This document shows, piece by piece, positions 14,044 to 27,104 of a DNA stretch of 64,000 nt. A program made the position numbers and the translations under genes. The stretch's first letter is position 1; each line of letters opens with the position of its first letter. Below the pieces are notes generated by a model. That model saw only the letters and a list, made by a program, of their open reading frames with translations. It ran no database searches and was not told where the DNA came from. This DNA comes from Acanthochromis polyacanthus (lineage: Eukaryota > Chordata > Actinopteri > Pomacentridae), in contig NC_067131.1 in assembly GCF_021347895.1 (NCBI RefSeq), forward strand, positions 11,808,653-11,872,652, written 5' to 3'.

Positions 14044-17000
14044 ACAGAGCTCTTAGGAACAAACAGAGGGGTGCAAAAAGTCACGAAAGGTGCAAGTACT
14101 CGATAATAAAGATAGTAAGAAATGGTAAAACAGTAAAAATATACACTGGATGAAACACTGACAATAGAAGGTTGTTATTTGTCAAAAATTTGCAGGAAAT
14201 TGTAGACCTTTCTGTTCAAAGCCCTGGGAGCAAAAATATGAGCTACAAGTCCTACACTGCTCACCCAGGATGGATGCGAACAATCCAAAACACACTTGAA
14301 GCTGAAAGTCAGGACTTTAACCTTAGCTGTTTCATTGGAAATGCTGTTTGCTGGAGACAGAGCCAAGACAACAAAAAAGCCTATCACTCAAGTTTTCACA
14401 GTTATCGAATACATTACAACCAGACTGAACCCCAAAACCAGCTGGTGGGCTGGAAGGGCATGCTATCTCTAAAAAAAAAAAGGAAAAAAAGCCAAAATTA
14501 CACCGTTTATCCAAGTCAGAAATTGTAAAAACAGAAAGAATCTGTTCTGCGCCACTCTGCTGGGAAACCTAACAAAATGTAGGCATGAATTTGTGATATT
14601 TCACCAAAATCACTTTATTTATGATCAAATCAATCCAACCTTTTGTTTGTTTTTTCATGGTAATCCACTGTCTTTTTTGATGGGGTCTCCTACCAAAAAC
14701 ATTAATGCTGGAGCGATTCAATATCTAAAGTTTACAAATCCATAAAAAATACCAACAAAACATTCACCACCTCCCCTGTTTCAGTGTTATCCTCCTTTTC
14801 ATTATAGGAATCAATATTACTAATTCAGACTTCCCCATGGCTACAAGCCTGTCTGCTGAAACCATACAAAATCATTAAGCTGCATTAGTAAGCTCTTAAA
14901 GCCACACTGGTACAATGGTTAGCTTTTATTCAATAAAGCCGGGATAATTCATTCAAAGCTGGTCCACTGTACTCTGTGAATACAACATGGAATTAGAAGA
15001 GCACACACGCACAAAACACTCCGCCTTATACACAGACACACATTAGGCTACAGGGATGAAAATGTTAAACATAAGGCATACACATCCAAAGAGACACTCA
15101 CAACCCACAGCACAACAGGCAATGCCCTCAGAAAAGGACATTCACAGCGTGCAAATGTAAAAATGTGTGCATGTATGCATAAATGTGAATTGTGTGATGA
15201 TTAGCAAATACAAAAAAATATACAAATTCCAAAAAGTGCACACTCACATAGACACACGCTCTTGTAGCTGGAAGCTATGTTACATATTCATAAATGCAGT
15301 ATTATATGGCTGGCTGACATCTCTCGCTCTCTCTCTCTCTCTCTCTATTGCCGCAAACCCTTTTCCTAAAAATAGAGGGGAGCTTTACTGCGCCGAGTGA
15401 AAGACAAACCTTGACATCTTAAAATCTGGTCTGCAATAGAGGGAAAATATGTCTGTAATCGACACTGAAGTTGCAATTACCGTCCTCCCAGCCCCGCTCA
15501 TTAGCTTGGAGCTAATGGTGGTCAGGTGGCGGGGTAAAGAAACCGAGCAGGCTTAAAGGAGCTGTAATGTCAACGTAGACGTACTTCTGTGAAACCTGCG
15601 TCAAAGGTGCCATTTTTTTTTGTCGAATTTGATATTGAATGCCGAGCTGTCGCAGAGGCAGCAATTTTGATGCATGGCGAGACAGCATATCAACTATATG
15701 AAAGTAAATGCCTAAGCATATTCTGCATATAAAACTGTAGATCGCTTTGGTGTGTGATGGAAGGTGACAAAAACGGAGAAAAAGGAAATAAAGCAGCTGA
15801 AAGTAAAGAAAAACTGCAACAAACCGAATAGTGCGGGTAACGTCCAATGTGTTTTCAAAATGTAATATTTAAAAGCATTGTTTTCTGCAATTTTTATCGG
15901 AACTTGAGATCTCCAATAGTGTCTGATAGACAACATAACAAAAAAAACAAATGTAAGGAGACCAGTTCACTAACTCCAGGCATACAGAAAGGCTGATAGA
16001 AACCAGGATAACAGAGAACAATTTTATATTCAGTGAAAAATACATAGAAAGAATGACAGATGAAGATTTAAAAAAAAGAGTTAATAGCAAGAAAGATTAT
16101 AGGGCAGTTTCACATCTGACACAGACAATCACAGAGGATAAAAAACCTGAGGTGAGCGCGTGACCTCGTAACGCAGGCAGCAGCTGAACTTGACTTGAGA
16201 GGGAGTGTGTATCGGTCTGCACATGAGGTAAAAGTGTACAGTAATTAATTAATGGTAGCTGAGTTTTGTAGTGTGTGACCGCTGGGTTTATTGGCAGGAC
16301 AAAACACAGTGTGTAGTGTGTGTCAGTGGAGAGGCATTTATGTACTTATAGAGTGGAGGAAAGAACTTCTTTTGAACAGAAAAACAGCTTCACACTATTG
16401 TTTCATGATTGATCTATGATATAAGACAATACAGCAGGCTAACACTTATGAGTACAGTCTTATACACTTTTATTAAACGGATAAGAATGTTCCCGAGCAA
16501 ATAAAATTACATGATCATCGTGCACCGTATGGCGTTTGCCCCAGTACAGGTGAGCTTTTACAGAATTTGCAGAAGAAGCTGCCAAGGGAGTTCATGCAAC
16601 TGCACATATTTGCTGTGGGATTGGTCTTCTTGCAAACTTTGCCAAAGTTCGTACATTTTAATTTTTATTCTTTTCGGGAATCTCCGTACACCAAAGCACA
16701 TCATTTGAGAGGTAATCAAAAGTGAATTATAGAGGCAAACATCAGTCATGCTGTTCAGACTTAGCACCTTCTGCGTTATTATGTGGCAGAGCGTCTGAGC
16801 TAAGAAAACAGTTGTCAAAAAAAAGAGTTATTAAATTTCCTGTAATGTTATTTTTGCACAGCCGTGTCCTTATTTATAATACTGTTTGCTGAGATGCGGT
16901 GGATTTATATGAAGTGCTCTTTGGATAAACCTCATCAAAGGAAAGTTTATAACAATAAATTCAGTTCACTGCATTGTAATTCTTCTCCATATTTTAATTA

Positions 17001-17201
17001 CACCTATTTTAAAACCATAATTTGCCTGGTGAAAAACAAATCCTTTGTCTTCGTGAGGAAGAGCGACTGGGTATCATCCGATATTTTAAGTTTGTGAAAC
17101 CGAGATGATTTTCCGCAGGATTGCCATCCTTGCAGCAACTAAAGGGCTGCATTTCTACATTTAGACAGCAAGTATACGCTCTTTTGCGTGTGTGTGCGTA
17201 C

Positions 17202-17314
17202 CTGTATTCCTCCTGAGTGAACACTGGAATAACAGATGGCTGAAGCACTGTGATCTCCACTAGAGTTGTATTCTCCTTTACAGGCTCGCCGTGATCGTAG
17301 GCCACCACCACCAG
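17202..17314 (-). CDS. pcdh15: pcdh15 exon K (end of EC9, EC10 start)
   Basis: Last visible exon in gene order: 113 bases, 37 codons plus two bases (AG) completed outside the window, presumably to Arg. Acceptor is ctgtgtgacag, donor gtacgc. It reads [20 protein letters not shown], then [17 protein letters not shown]. Vertebrate PCDH15 has LVVVAFDDGEPV, ILVLHPGEIPRF and TQEEYR at the same places. The linker [10 protein letters not shown] has no DxNDN ligands; in the known family the EC9-EC10 joint is calcium-free and bent. One sequon, NTT, is present. The next exon (PPPVSELATKG in vertebrates) was not found in the remaining 17.2 kb. Confidence 0.95.
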
Positions 17315-20300
17315 CTGTCACACAGGGAAAGACTGAGTCACATCACTACAAACCACACATGTCCACGATTGCAAAACATTAGCTCCTATTTACGCCTTCT
17401 AACAATGCAAATATATCTGTTAACAACATTTCTTACAGCGAGAGCAGCTAAATGCAGCTAATGCATGACAGGCCTATAATAAACTACAATAAATGTCTAC
17501 ATCTTTTTTGTTGCCTGCAGTTTAAATGCACATTATTTGCATGGGAACCAGAGAGCAGAATGAGCGCAGATCCCACTGGTGTGCTTAATATTTCTTGCTA
17601 AGTCTTTCTTCTTCATTTAATTGGGGGGTAACCACTGTTAATCAGACCCAAAGGAATCTTAATGAGGGCCAGCCTTAAATATCAAGACAGTGAAATATTG
17701 CGTTTCCTCCCTCTTATTTAGTCAGGATAATTGTTGCTGATGCTGCACTGCCCTTCTTTGTATTCAGGCAGTGACTCGTGCTTCAACCAGGAAACTGCTA
17801 AACGCATAAATAACTCTTTCACAGCTGGGAACTTGTGAACTTGGAACATGCGGTAGTTAAGTGCCTTGTTCAGTCTCATAACAACTTCTTTTCCAGCTTA
17901 ATGAATGAATATTTGAATTGGGCGCTTGGCACAACTGTTGAAGAAGGCTGAACTGCCCCAAAGAGGCTTTTTGAAAAAAAGGTGCAGCGCCTTTAGGCAA
18001 GAGAGTTATGTAGTCGATGACATCTGTCCACTATCGATAGCTTGCTTTTTATCTCAGTCATAATCCAAAAATTGTACACAGTGTTGGTTTGGTTCGTTTT
18101 GTTTGAGTTATTGGGAGCAAATGAGGTAGAATTAGTCCCCAGAGTGACATCTTCAGAGGACGCTGAATCCTTGTTGTGTTAATTAAAGCCCAATGAAAAG
18201 ATGAAATTAGCACGGCTCAAAGCCCCATTGAGGAATGCAGCAGGGAAAAAGGCAGTTTTGAAACTAATAAGCTACTGCAGTATACTGAGGGACAGGGAGT
18301 GCTCTGTGCAAACATACCTTTATGGACAAAAACATCACAAGTAAGCAAGTAACATCTGAAAGTGATGATCAAATTAATCTTTAATGACTCATTTCATGTG
18401 ATGTCGTCCCAAACCTCCAAGCACTTAATATAATAAGGCAGAAGGTAAAGTGAGACAGGGACGAATCAGATGCATCTTAACCAGTAATGATGTTTCTATT
18501 GAACTACAGCCTCAGTAATCATCTTTACACTTACAAGAAGCTGGTATGAATGATAAGGAATTACACTGAGCAATGCTACATACTGTGTTTGAAAGACTCA
18601 AGACTATTTGTTTGCATTTGTTGCATTGAAGGCATTACTACGATGGAAATAATAGTTCCTCCATTTGGTGAATTCTTATTGCTCCAGTGATGGCAATGTA
18701 AAAACCTAGAAAAAAAATAATAGAATTTTGGTGCTTTCCAGGTGTTAACTTTCAAATGAGGGCCAAAATTTAAAAAAAAAAAACAAAACACAAAACAAAA
18801 ATACTGCAAAAGACATCCATTTCTGATTGGTGACAGGTAAATGCAGTCGAATCACAAAGCTACAAACCACAGAGGTTCACAACGTGACCCTCTGTCAGAG
18901 GGAGCATAATTGTTGGCGGTTCAGTCAAAGACAGATTTTTTTTCCTTCTCAGACGTAAAATTTTACGGGTTACTGAACAGGTGAAACTATACAGTATATC
19001 AGGGTTCACTTTGTCAGCTTGAAAATAGTGATTTGACAAAAAAAAACCTCACAGGATCTAGTACAGACTTTCACTAAAAACAAGACTGTATTAATCTTGG
19101 CTGATGAATGCATAACGTATGCACACTGCTCACGGAGCATACGTGAACCTGAAAGTATCTTTTTAGTGGCTACACCTACAGCGCACATACAGTGTAGGGT
19201 TGTGGCAAAACAAGACAGTGAGCTTTTATTTTTTCTGTCTTTAGTCACTTCGAAAAGAGCCAGGTGAGGCCGTTCGGCTATCTGATTTGGATGCCTCCTG
19301 GGCGGGCGCTTTCCTTTGGGGGATGTTTGGGCACGTCCAACTGGAGGAGACCCCGAGGTTGACCCAGAACTCGCTGGAGGGACTACATATCTCGTTTGGT
19401 CTGGAAATACCTCAGGATCCCCCAGAACGAGCTGGAAAGCGTTGCTGGGGAGAACGAGGTCTGGAATGACCTGCTGAGTCTCCTGCCAAAGCAACCCGAC
19501 CCAAGATAAGTGGAAGAATGCATAGATAAACGCAGTTTCTCGGCCCAGCGTAGTGCTTCGAAAGTTTCACTTTTTTCCTGTGTTTGTGTAATATGGGTAA
19601 GTTGATATCTACAGATTACAGTGGACTCGATAAGGCAGCAATTTAATAAACCATCAGCTGCTATTGGAAAACATTTCCTGTATATTGACAGTTACATTTT
19701 TAAAAATATGGAGAATTCAGGACCTAGTGCTCTGCTCACACACCTGCGGTAGCCGCTTTCATTCATTTAAAATGCAAGTTCAGAGTTGCAACATCTGTTC
19801 TGAGAGCAGTCGGCATATGTTATGCATCGGATTTTAGCCACGAGAGCATACAGCTATGTTCATAATGATAATGTCGACATGTTGATGTGCAGTAGGTTTC
19901 ATTTTTACAATGTTCCCCACATCTGTTTGGCATGTTAGCTTGTATTTCCTCCTGAACAAAAACAAACTTGATGGTAATCTATACAATTGTCGTTTCAGTC
20001 AAAACCACAAATGCCAACAAAAGTAAAATCAGAGGCCTTCACAGAACCCATGGACATCTGTACCAAGGTTTGTCCAAATCCAATCTGTACACTGTGATAT
20101 TCCACAGCATCAGTGGAAGAAAATTCAGTTGATCAGCAAAGTCATTAAAATTCATACTTTGCGCCATGAGCGTCTGTACAATGGCAATCCATCAAATTGG
20201 CCGACTGATAGATCGCTGCTGCAAGCTTGGCTAAAAAAGCAAAATATTCAACTCACAGAGTCAAAAAAGAAAGGTAATATTGCTTCCTCCTCTCACAAGC

Positions 20301-20422
20301 CTTCAGAATCATCATGTGACCTTTGTGGGAGCGCCAAGCCAGGGATGGGAATCACGAGCAAACAATGTAGTGCACTTTGTGGACAAATGTTGACCTGGAA
20401 GTTAAACTGTTTGAATACTTAC
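17315..20422 (-). other. pcdh15 intron J-K
   Basis: 3,108-base intron. Apart from the LINE fragment near 19255-19525 it holds AT-rich sequence, short A/T runs (for example near 18770) and no recognisable gene. The sequence at 20030-20200 loosely resembles a dispersed fish repeat with an imprecise boundary. Confidence 0.85.
19255..19525 (+). mobile_element. LINE ORF2 C-terminal fragment
   Basis: GC-rich island in AT-rich intron. It carries gaggccgttcggctatctga, atgcctcctgggcg, ggagggactacatatctcg, cctcaggatcccccagaac and gacccaagataagtggaaga. This is the 3' end of a common fish non-LTR element whose protein ends near the pattern GHV-EE-R-WRDYISRL-WERLGIPPEEL. A plus frame GMFGHVQLEETPRLTQNSLE followed by ISFGLEIPQDPPERAGK shows the same order with frameshifts. 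It is 5'-truncated. Clade not certain, possibly RTE/Rex3-like. Confidence 0.7.
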
Positions 20423-20563
20423 ACTGAACTTCAAGTTGGGCTCCTCATTGAGGTTTACTCTGGTAACCACGTGCCCCGTCTGTTCTTCTACGTCAAAAAT
20501 GCTGGCGGAGTACGGAAATGCCTCCTGGTCCACCCTGTAGCGCAACAGACCCGCTGGAGTGCC
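20423..20563 (-). CDS. pcdh15: pcdh15 exon J (EC9 middle)
   Basis: 141 bases, 47 codons, phase 0 at both ends. Acceptor is ccttatcacag, donor a consensus gtaagt. It reads [20 protein letters not shown], then [20 protein letters not shown] and EPNLKFS. RYRVD-FPY-ASIF-VEE-(S/T)[11 protein letters not shown] is the EC9 core of vertebrate PCDH15 almost residue for residue. LNEEP stands where other cadherin repeats have LDRE, so calcium coordination at this end of EC9 is already modified; this is a known property of the PCDH15 EC9-EC10 region. A 146-codon frame on the opposite strand crosses this exon and is only its shadow. Confidence 0.95.
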
Positions 20564-21357
20564 CTGTGATAAGGACAAAATAAGGCAAGCTTGAGCATTA
20601 AGGTCACACATTTAATTGCATCTTGCGTCACAGAATCAAGTGTCTCATATGGTTTCTGGAAGACTGACATTTTTGGATTATTTTTGCCCAGCAGCCTCAA
20701 ATTAAAACACAGTGTAGTAATGAGTGAGTAATGACTTGTACAATATTTAATATCCAAGCAATTAGTTTGGAGCCAAATGTCAAACAGTGTCTGTGTATCC
20801 AAACACTTATGAAGGGCTAAAAACACACAAATCACCACTGCGGCCCGAGTTCTAATGGCCATGAATTAACCTCTTAAGTGTTGCTGATAATTAATGACTA
20901 TCAGAATGACTCCAAATGTCAGGAAATCTATTTAATTGCAGGATTTTTGACAATATGCGGCAATATGTTTTTGCTCAATACTACAGTTTCTCAGTATTCT
21001 GTAAGGAGTTTAAGTTCAGGAAGTGAAAAAAAAATAAGAACTGTACTTACTTCTAGGGAGGAAAGGTTTACTTGCACCTGTCTCAAGAAATTAGACCTCT
21101 ACATTTAAACCTCCCTCTGAGGAGCAATTTGGGGGCACGGACAAGTTAAGGTCAGTAGAAGTTTGAAAATTGCTTGTTAACTGTGTGCTAAAAAGGCAGA
21201 AAGCCCGGTGTCTCTGCCATATTATTGCACAGAAACGGAAAATATATGGATGGAAAAAGTCAATTCACCTCTCTTTTATATCAGGAAATGGAACTGGAAG
21301 TCTAAAACCATGTCAACAGCTGCAGAACGGCTTCATTCGTTTACTCTTAAAGAATGG

Positions 21358-21440
21358 TAAATAGTCTGCCCGTATAGCGCTTTTCAACCTTTGCGCTACT
21401 CACAGCGCTTTATAATGTAGGCTTTTCACTAATGCAACGC
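21358..21440 (-). repeat. Fragment of TATAGCGCTTTTC-type fish repeat
   Basis: ggtaaatagtctgcccgtat then agcgcttttcaacc and agcgctttataatgtaggc match the inverted end of a repeat very common in teleosts, whose forward end is ...aaaagcgctatataaatgcagtccatttacc. A plus-oriented relative lies at 31970-32130. Class uncertain. Confidence 0.5.
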
Positions 21441-21738
21441 TTTTCAAAGAAGAAAGTGCTTCAAAGGAAGACGAAAGATGGATCCCTGTTGTGCCCTATA
21501 TATTGTTTATGTCAGTAATTCTCATCTACATTTGGTGTGGGCAGTATATTTGAAAGGACTGGCTATTTTGACACTACATTTGAGAGCTGAGGTAAGTATT
21601 TGTAGGTGACCAGCTGACAGTATGGCTGTCTATAGAGCATATTTAGTGACAATGTTTATCTAAAGTGTTGACAGTGCATCGGATAATCTGTAGGACAACC
21701 TGGATTGCTATTACAACTGTTCTCTTGCCTTAAAATTA

Positions 21739-22770
21739 CAGATGGGTGACAAATGAAGTAAAAAAAAAAAAAAAAATTGAATAAATGAGTAGAGAAACAA
21801 CAGATGGTTTCACACAGGTGCACTGCACAATTAATCCATTTCTATTTAATCATGCTTTTACATTTGTATCAAGTTGGCAAGAAAAAGAGACGGAAACAGG
21901 CACTAAAGTGACACCTGCATTTGAATTTATGGGAAAAACATCAGTAAATGCAGTCAAAAACTGGTCAGCACTGACTGCACATTTGATGGAGTAGTGCCAT
22001 ATGCAAGGAAAAACAGAAGGGCAACTTTTTTTCTTAGGTGGAACAATCAGACTGTCTGCAAGAACAGTCTATCGACAATTACATAGAGAGGGAAATTACA
22101 GTGAGGTTTCAGTGCATAAACCCCTCATTACGAAGATGGAAGCCCATTTGGGAGTTCAGTGGTGCAAAAATCATAGTCGCTGGTCCACAGAGAAAGAGTG
22201 GAAAAATGTGATATTGTCAGATGAGTCATCCTTCACCCTATTCCTGCCCAGTGCACGCCCATGTACTGAATGCCCTACAGGGAGATGATCTGGTGGCTCC
22301 ATTATGATGAGGAGAGCATTTTGCTGGCATGTTTCAGGTCCACTTGTTCTCTTAAAAAGGCAAGAGTCACTGCAAATCAATAGAAAGTTGTTCTGAGTGA
22401 CCAACTTTATGACGATGGAACATTTCTATCCTGATGGAAGTGGTATTCATGATGACAAAGCCCTCATCTACGGTGCACAATGAGTCACTGAGTGGTTTTA
22501 GGAAAATAATACCAATCGTACACTGTGACCTTTGCAGTCACCACACCTCAACCTAACTGGACACCTATGAGATTTTGCACTGACATGTTAAACAGTACTG
22601 TTCACCACCATCAGCTAAACAAGAAATGAGGAAATATCTTGTGTGCCATCCTTTTAGGAAATCCACAAACTTTTAAAAGCAACACCAAGGTGCACAGAAG
22701 CCGTTCGACAACACATTGTGGTGCAACATCTTCCTTATGTTGGTTTTTCCTTTAATTTGTCACCCATCAG
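21739..22770 (+). mobile_element. Degenerate Tc1-like DNA transposon
   Basis: 1,032 bases between TA dinucleotides (21737-21738 and 22771-22772). Ends are inverted: CAGATGGGTGACAAATGAAG on the left and, in reverse complement, CTGATGGGTGACAAATTAAA on the right. The plus strand keeps a Tc1 transposase core: KPLITKMEAHLGVQWCKNHS, then WKNVILSDESSFTLF with the first catalytic Asp. From about 22410 comes MEHFYPDGSGIHDDKAL with the second Asp, then SPHLNLTGHL, where Tc1 normally has SPDLNPIEHLW, so the third catalytic acid is lost. Stops and frameshifts separate these blocks. The element is dead. Confidence 0.85.
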
Positions 22771-24078
22771 TACATCTCTGTACTCTGCTTCCTCTTCATC
22801 ATGAGTGAATCTTGCTATATGTTTTGATTGCTTTATAATATTGGAACAGTTGCAGCAAAACCCTATTGCCAATAACTAGAAAGACTTGTGTTTTACATCA
22901 CTGGCTTAAGGTTACAGTGTCAGTATAAAGACAGCTAAAAAAAAATCTGCATTCAACACATACTTGTAAAATGTAGATTTTTGTTTAATATAATGTAAAA
23001 AGTCATTTGCAATCTAACCATCATTTCTTCTGAAATGAGTTTTTTTTCTTTTTCTAGAAGTGCTGCAGTTGAGCAGTAAATCAGAGCTGTCTGCTCCAAT
23101 CTAACATTTCATTACATAACTGCTCAAAGTGAGTCAGCAAAACTTGACTGTGACAAATTCTTGAAAGGATTTCTACTTTACAGGTAAATTTTGAATCAGG
23201 GGGCATAAATGACACTCACACCCAGAGATATATATATCCGAGGCTGTTAAGGTGCTATTTAGTACCTTGTCTGAGCACTGGGAGCACCTTTATAGCATAT
23301 AGCTTGGACAGCATAATGTTGCTTTTTGACCCAAGAGAAACTACTTTGATGCTTAAACCTGAAGTCTGAATCAATTCAGCTGATATAGGAGACAGCAAGC
23401 ATATTATTCAAAGGAACATGAGGCTTTTAAAGAGGCTTATGGGGGACCGCTGCTGGTGTAGAAGATCTTGCATAGAGATGGGGAGTGAGAAATAAGCTCA
23501 CGGCTTCTTGAGCAGTAATGCAAAATAAAGATACTTTTGTGTTTCTGGCCTTTTCATAAATATTTATTTGGTAAGTAAAATTGCAAATTTACCAGTTGGT
23601 TGTTTTCTGTTTCCACTAAAAAATTAGAGCTATTTCTCAGAGAACCGCTGCATTTCAGATGTGCATCTAAACAAAGCGCTGTGTGACTCAGCAAATCCTC
23701 ATAAGGTATTCTCTCACACTGCGATCAGTGCTCTTTGTGAGCGTGTTACCACCTCTTAAACCGGGGGTTAACGGCACCAGACTATCTGATGGCTCACAGT
23801 GGAACACTCTAAAGTGAGCTAACCTTCATTATACAACAAGCAGAATGAACCGGCCAATATTGCAAAGATGTTTTGCATTAAAAGCCCAGCTGAGGTATCA
23901 CTAAGCGCTACGCTGGGATGAAAAAAATGGCTGCACTGGAGAAAGAAGTGCAAACACATTCAAACCACGCACGCTGACTAGAGACAAGCGTCATTATCTT
24001 GCATCATTCCGGTACACAATTTGAGGAACAGGCTGTGAAAAACAGTTTGATTGAATAGCAGCAGCTGGAAATGCTCAC

Positions 24079-24195
24079 CACAGGGTCAGAGTCATTGGCC
24101 ATCACTGTGGTTACGATGGTTCCCTTGACAGCATTAGGGGCGACCATGCCTCGGTACATTGACTGGCTGAATACCGGAGAAAAGTCATTCATGTC
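24079..24195 (-). CDS. pcdh15: pcdh15 exon I (EC8-EC9 linker)
   Basis: 117 bases, 39 codons, phase 0 at both ends. Acceptor is catctctctccag, donor gtgagc. It reads [20 protein letters not shown], then [28 protein letters not shown] is the EC8-EC9 calcium linker, with Phe where most cadherins have Asn. Vertebrate PCDH15 has DMNDYPPVF followed by Y-GMVAPDAVKGTPITTV, an unmistakable match. MVAPNAVKG is the first strand of EC9. NDSDP corresponds to the EC9 DxD segment. The end was set at GTG|gtgagc because Val-Gly-Thr-Pro-Ala then continues into exon J without gap. Confidence 0.95.
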
Positions 24196-26216
24196 CTGGA
24201 GAGAGATGTAACACACACAGCATGACATTAGCATTGTAAACATACAATACACCAAGCTGTTTTTTTCCCCATTAAATGCATAAAACTCTACATATTTTTA
24301 AAAATGAAAGGCAGAAATATCTGCAAACTAACTTTGCTCTGACTATAATTCCTAAATTTCTCTCTCCTATAGTGGATTCCTCATATGTTTGGGAACATCT
24401 GGTCTCCACAAGTGAGAACAATGCAATGAACAACAGGGTAACAACACATAAACCTGGTAATATAACGCCTGAGTCCATTATGCTAATGCTTACACAGACT
24501 TAAAAGAATCTTTGAGAGCTTTGTTTGACTTTGGATTGAGTTAAAAAAAAATAGCAGTTTAGGAGTAGAAAAAAAGGGGAGGCGGTCATGAAAACTTGCG
24601 GGGTTTTAATGACAGCAGGGGTCGGCAGTACAGGGAAACATCCATGACTTTGAGCAGTAGTAACTTCAATTTTCCCATAGGTTGGCTAAATTATGGATTT
24701 CAGATCTTGTGTCACAGTTGACAGACTCACAAAAGAATTAAAAAACACAAGTCAACAAAGATGTTCCAAAAGGGACAGAAAGTAGCGGTTTATTTTTCTA
24801 CAACTTTGAGTACTCTGATGTCAGAACTGTCCAACATGAGGTCAGTGAACCATACCAACTTTAGGAAATGTGAAAAAGAACGCGTGAGATCAGCAGCGGT
24901 ATTTATAAAGTTTAAACAAATTTAAGGCAATACATCCGTTGTGTTTTAATACTCATACTAACACACTGTACATCTATTAAGACCTAAACAAATCTGTTAG
25001 AACTACCTGTGAAACGCAATTTCCATCAAAAAGAGTTTTATTAGAGAATAAAGGACCTCCTGTACTATAAGATTGGTGATAAGGCAATAAACCTTACAAC
25101 TAGCAGTGCAATATTAAAAAACTCATAATTTTACATGAGCAGTAAAATAGTCACTATGGGTACTTGGAAGGGAAAAGGTGAACTAAATTACAGCTCTGAA
25201 CACAGTTTTAATTACAGAGAATTCTTAGGTAAAGTAACAGCAAAGGGAGTTTGATTTCGTTTTCCTTTGCGAGAAAGGTGCATTCTAATATTAGAAAGAA
25301 AAAGTTGAGAGAAAACATAAGGCAAAGGTAATGGGCAAACATTAAGGGAAGAGCTGAGCGACCCACACTGTCAGTCAGACAGTGAGTCCTCAAATTAGTT
25401 ATTCTACAGTCACACAGCTTCTTCTTACAAGTCATATAAAACAACCTTGTCTTACTTAGTAACGTTGCCATCTTCTATGCGGAACACTAAATATTTTCAC
25501 ATATTGATTCACAGATCCTTGAGCGTCCTTATTTAATTAGCACAGTTTTACTTGCTAGTGACCTCTGACCCTTGTGTTTTTACTCATCAGCTTAATTAAC
25601 TGAGAGGTTAGTCAGACATTCAATAAGTCAAGCTCCTAGTGAGTTTTAGGAATGTGCTACATTGGACCACAAAGGAAACATTTCAAACAGCTTATAAAAT
25701 GGTATTAAAAACCTATCGACTTTAAAATCTGAATCTGACTCTGGCAGTGAATCGCAATGTGGTTACTGTAACTGCTCAATACTACCTAATGGCGCAGACA
25801 CATTCAAAGCAAATAAATTTTGAGTCATCGTCTCCACCGCTCCCTCCCTCAGCGGTCGTAGTCGGGGCATGCAAGCTATTGAAAATCTAGTTTGTTTTGA
25901 CAACGTGTCCAGCAGCACTTTGTTGTATTCTTAAAGATTGGAAGAAGAGAGCAAACAGAAGCTGAAATACAGACACTGCATTAACAACACATTCCTTTAG
26001 TTGTTTTTCTGCGGCATAACAGGCCAAGACTAAGCTTCCTATCTCGTTAAATCTCCCTTTTGCAGTGGTCAGTCCTGCGCTGCTATGCAACAATGCCAAT
26101 TTATGCTCCTTCAAATCTAAAAGACACTTAACTAAAAGAGTGACATATTGACCTCACTTCTGCTCCTCATGCTTAGACAGAGAAACCATCTCATCAACAC
26201 ACGCCCACACGCTTAC
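24196..26216 (-). other. pcdh15 intron H-I
   Basis: 2,021-base intron. AT-rich, with no transposon or gene that I can recognise; open frames are short and have no family match. Confidence 0.8.
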
Positions 26217-26453
26217 CATTATTCTGACAGTAACAGAGGCGAGTCCAGGAGGCATGATTCCCTCGGTGTCGAAGGCCTCTACGGTGAACGTGTACGTAGG
26301 TTCTGAGTCAGTCAGAGCCTCAAAGTCCAGAACCTTGAGAACTGACAGCTCCCCCGTTATGGGGTTGATGTGGAAAAGCCGAGTGATCTCCTGGTCCAAG
26401 CCTTCAGTTCTGATTCGATACGTGATGTTGGAGCTCTGGTCAGTGTCTATTGC
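26217..26453 (-). CDS. pcdh15: pcdh15 exon H (most of EC8)
   Basis: The longest exon here: 237 bases, 79 codons, phase 0 at both ends. Acceptor is ttctgtag, donor gtaagc. It runs from AIDTDQSSNITYRIRTEGLD through LFHINPITGELSVLKVLDFE to TVEAFDTEGIMPPGLASV and ends VRIM. ITGELSVLKVLDFEA is the EC8 equivalent of the vertebrate FTGELSLLRSLDYEA strand. VEAFD-GIMPPG-A-VTV also matches closely. From memory the region after RIRTEG is a few residues longer than in mammals, which would be a loop difference; only an alignment can confirm that. One sequon, NIT, is present. Confidence 0.95.
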
Positions 26454-27104
26454 CTACAGAAAAGAGCGGGGAGAAAGGCAAAAAATGGGAAAGAAAGTAA
26501 TATTATGAATACATTTTTTATATTTGCCAGAAGGGGAAGAATCTACATTGGCTGGAGCAAGTAAAAGGCCACAATACTTTCAGTGGGTCTGTGTTGAACT
26601 GGTGTGTCTGAATTGCCTGCGGTGGCAACCTTTGTAGTCGAGCTGCTGGTCTACATCTTACTTGTTCTTTTGCAAGTACTTTACTGTGCGGCTTCAATGA
26701 AAAAGTTCTTCTTTCAAGTGCACATTCTTCTACAAGTCTCTGAGCACAAATAATGTGGACTTTGTGAGGCACCTTTGTTACTAACTGGACTTTACAATGA
26801 AACATTTCAGAGGAGACATGGCTAAATAACTCAGTACATTTTCCCAGTCTAACAATTTTGTATATCAAGTAACTATGAAACGGCCCTTTTCATTCATGCC
26901 TTTGTTAAAACCTTTTGTGAAGGATTACAAAGCTGCTTTCAGATATTCTTCACATGTTGGCAGTGACGATACAAAATGTGCTGCAAAAGGTCAATCTAAT
27001 ATCCTTCTTATACTGTCATAAATACCTTCAACTGATAACCCTTTTGTATATAATAAAAGAACTCAGTGGATTGCACCCTTGTTAGTCCATTATGTTTTGG
27101 CAAT

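Larger units (their letters stand above)
20564..24078 (-). other. pcdh15 intron I-J
   Basis: 3,515-base intron containing a complete but decayed Tc1-like element (21739-22770) and a small dispersed-repeat fragment just before it. The rest (20564-21357, 22771-24078) is AT-rich with no recognisable feature. Confidence 0.85.

Noticed and set aside
14172..14528. 118-codon plus frame after the LINE tail
   Set aside because: No recognisable motif; composition is that of random intron sequence.
20129..20569. 146-codon plus frame
   Set aside because: Runs antisense across pcdh15 exon J; the real coding strand is minus.
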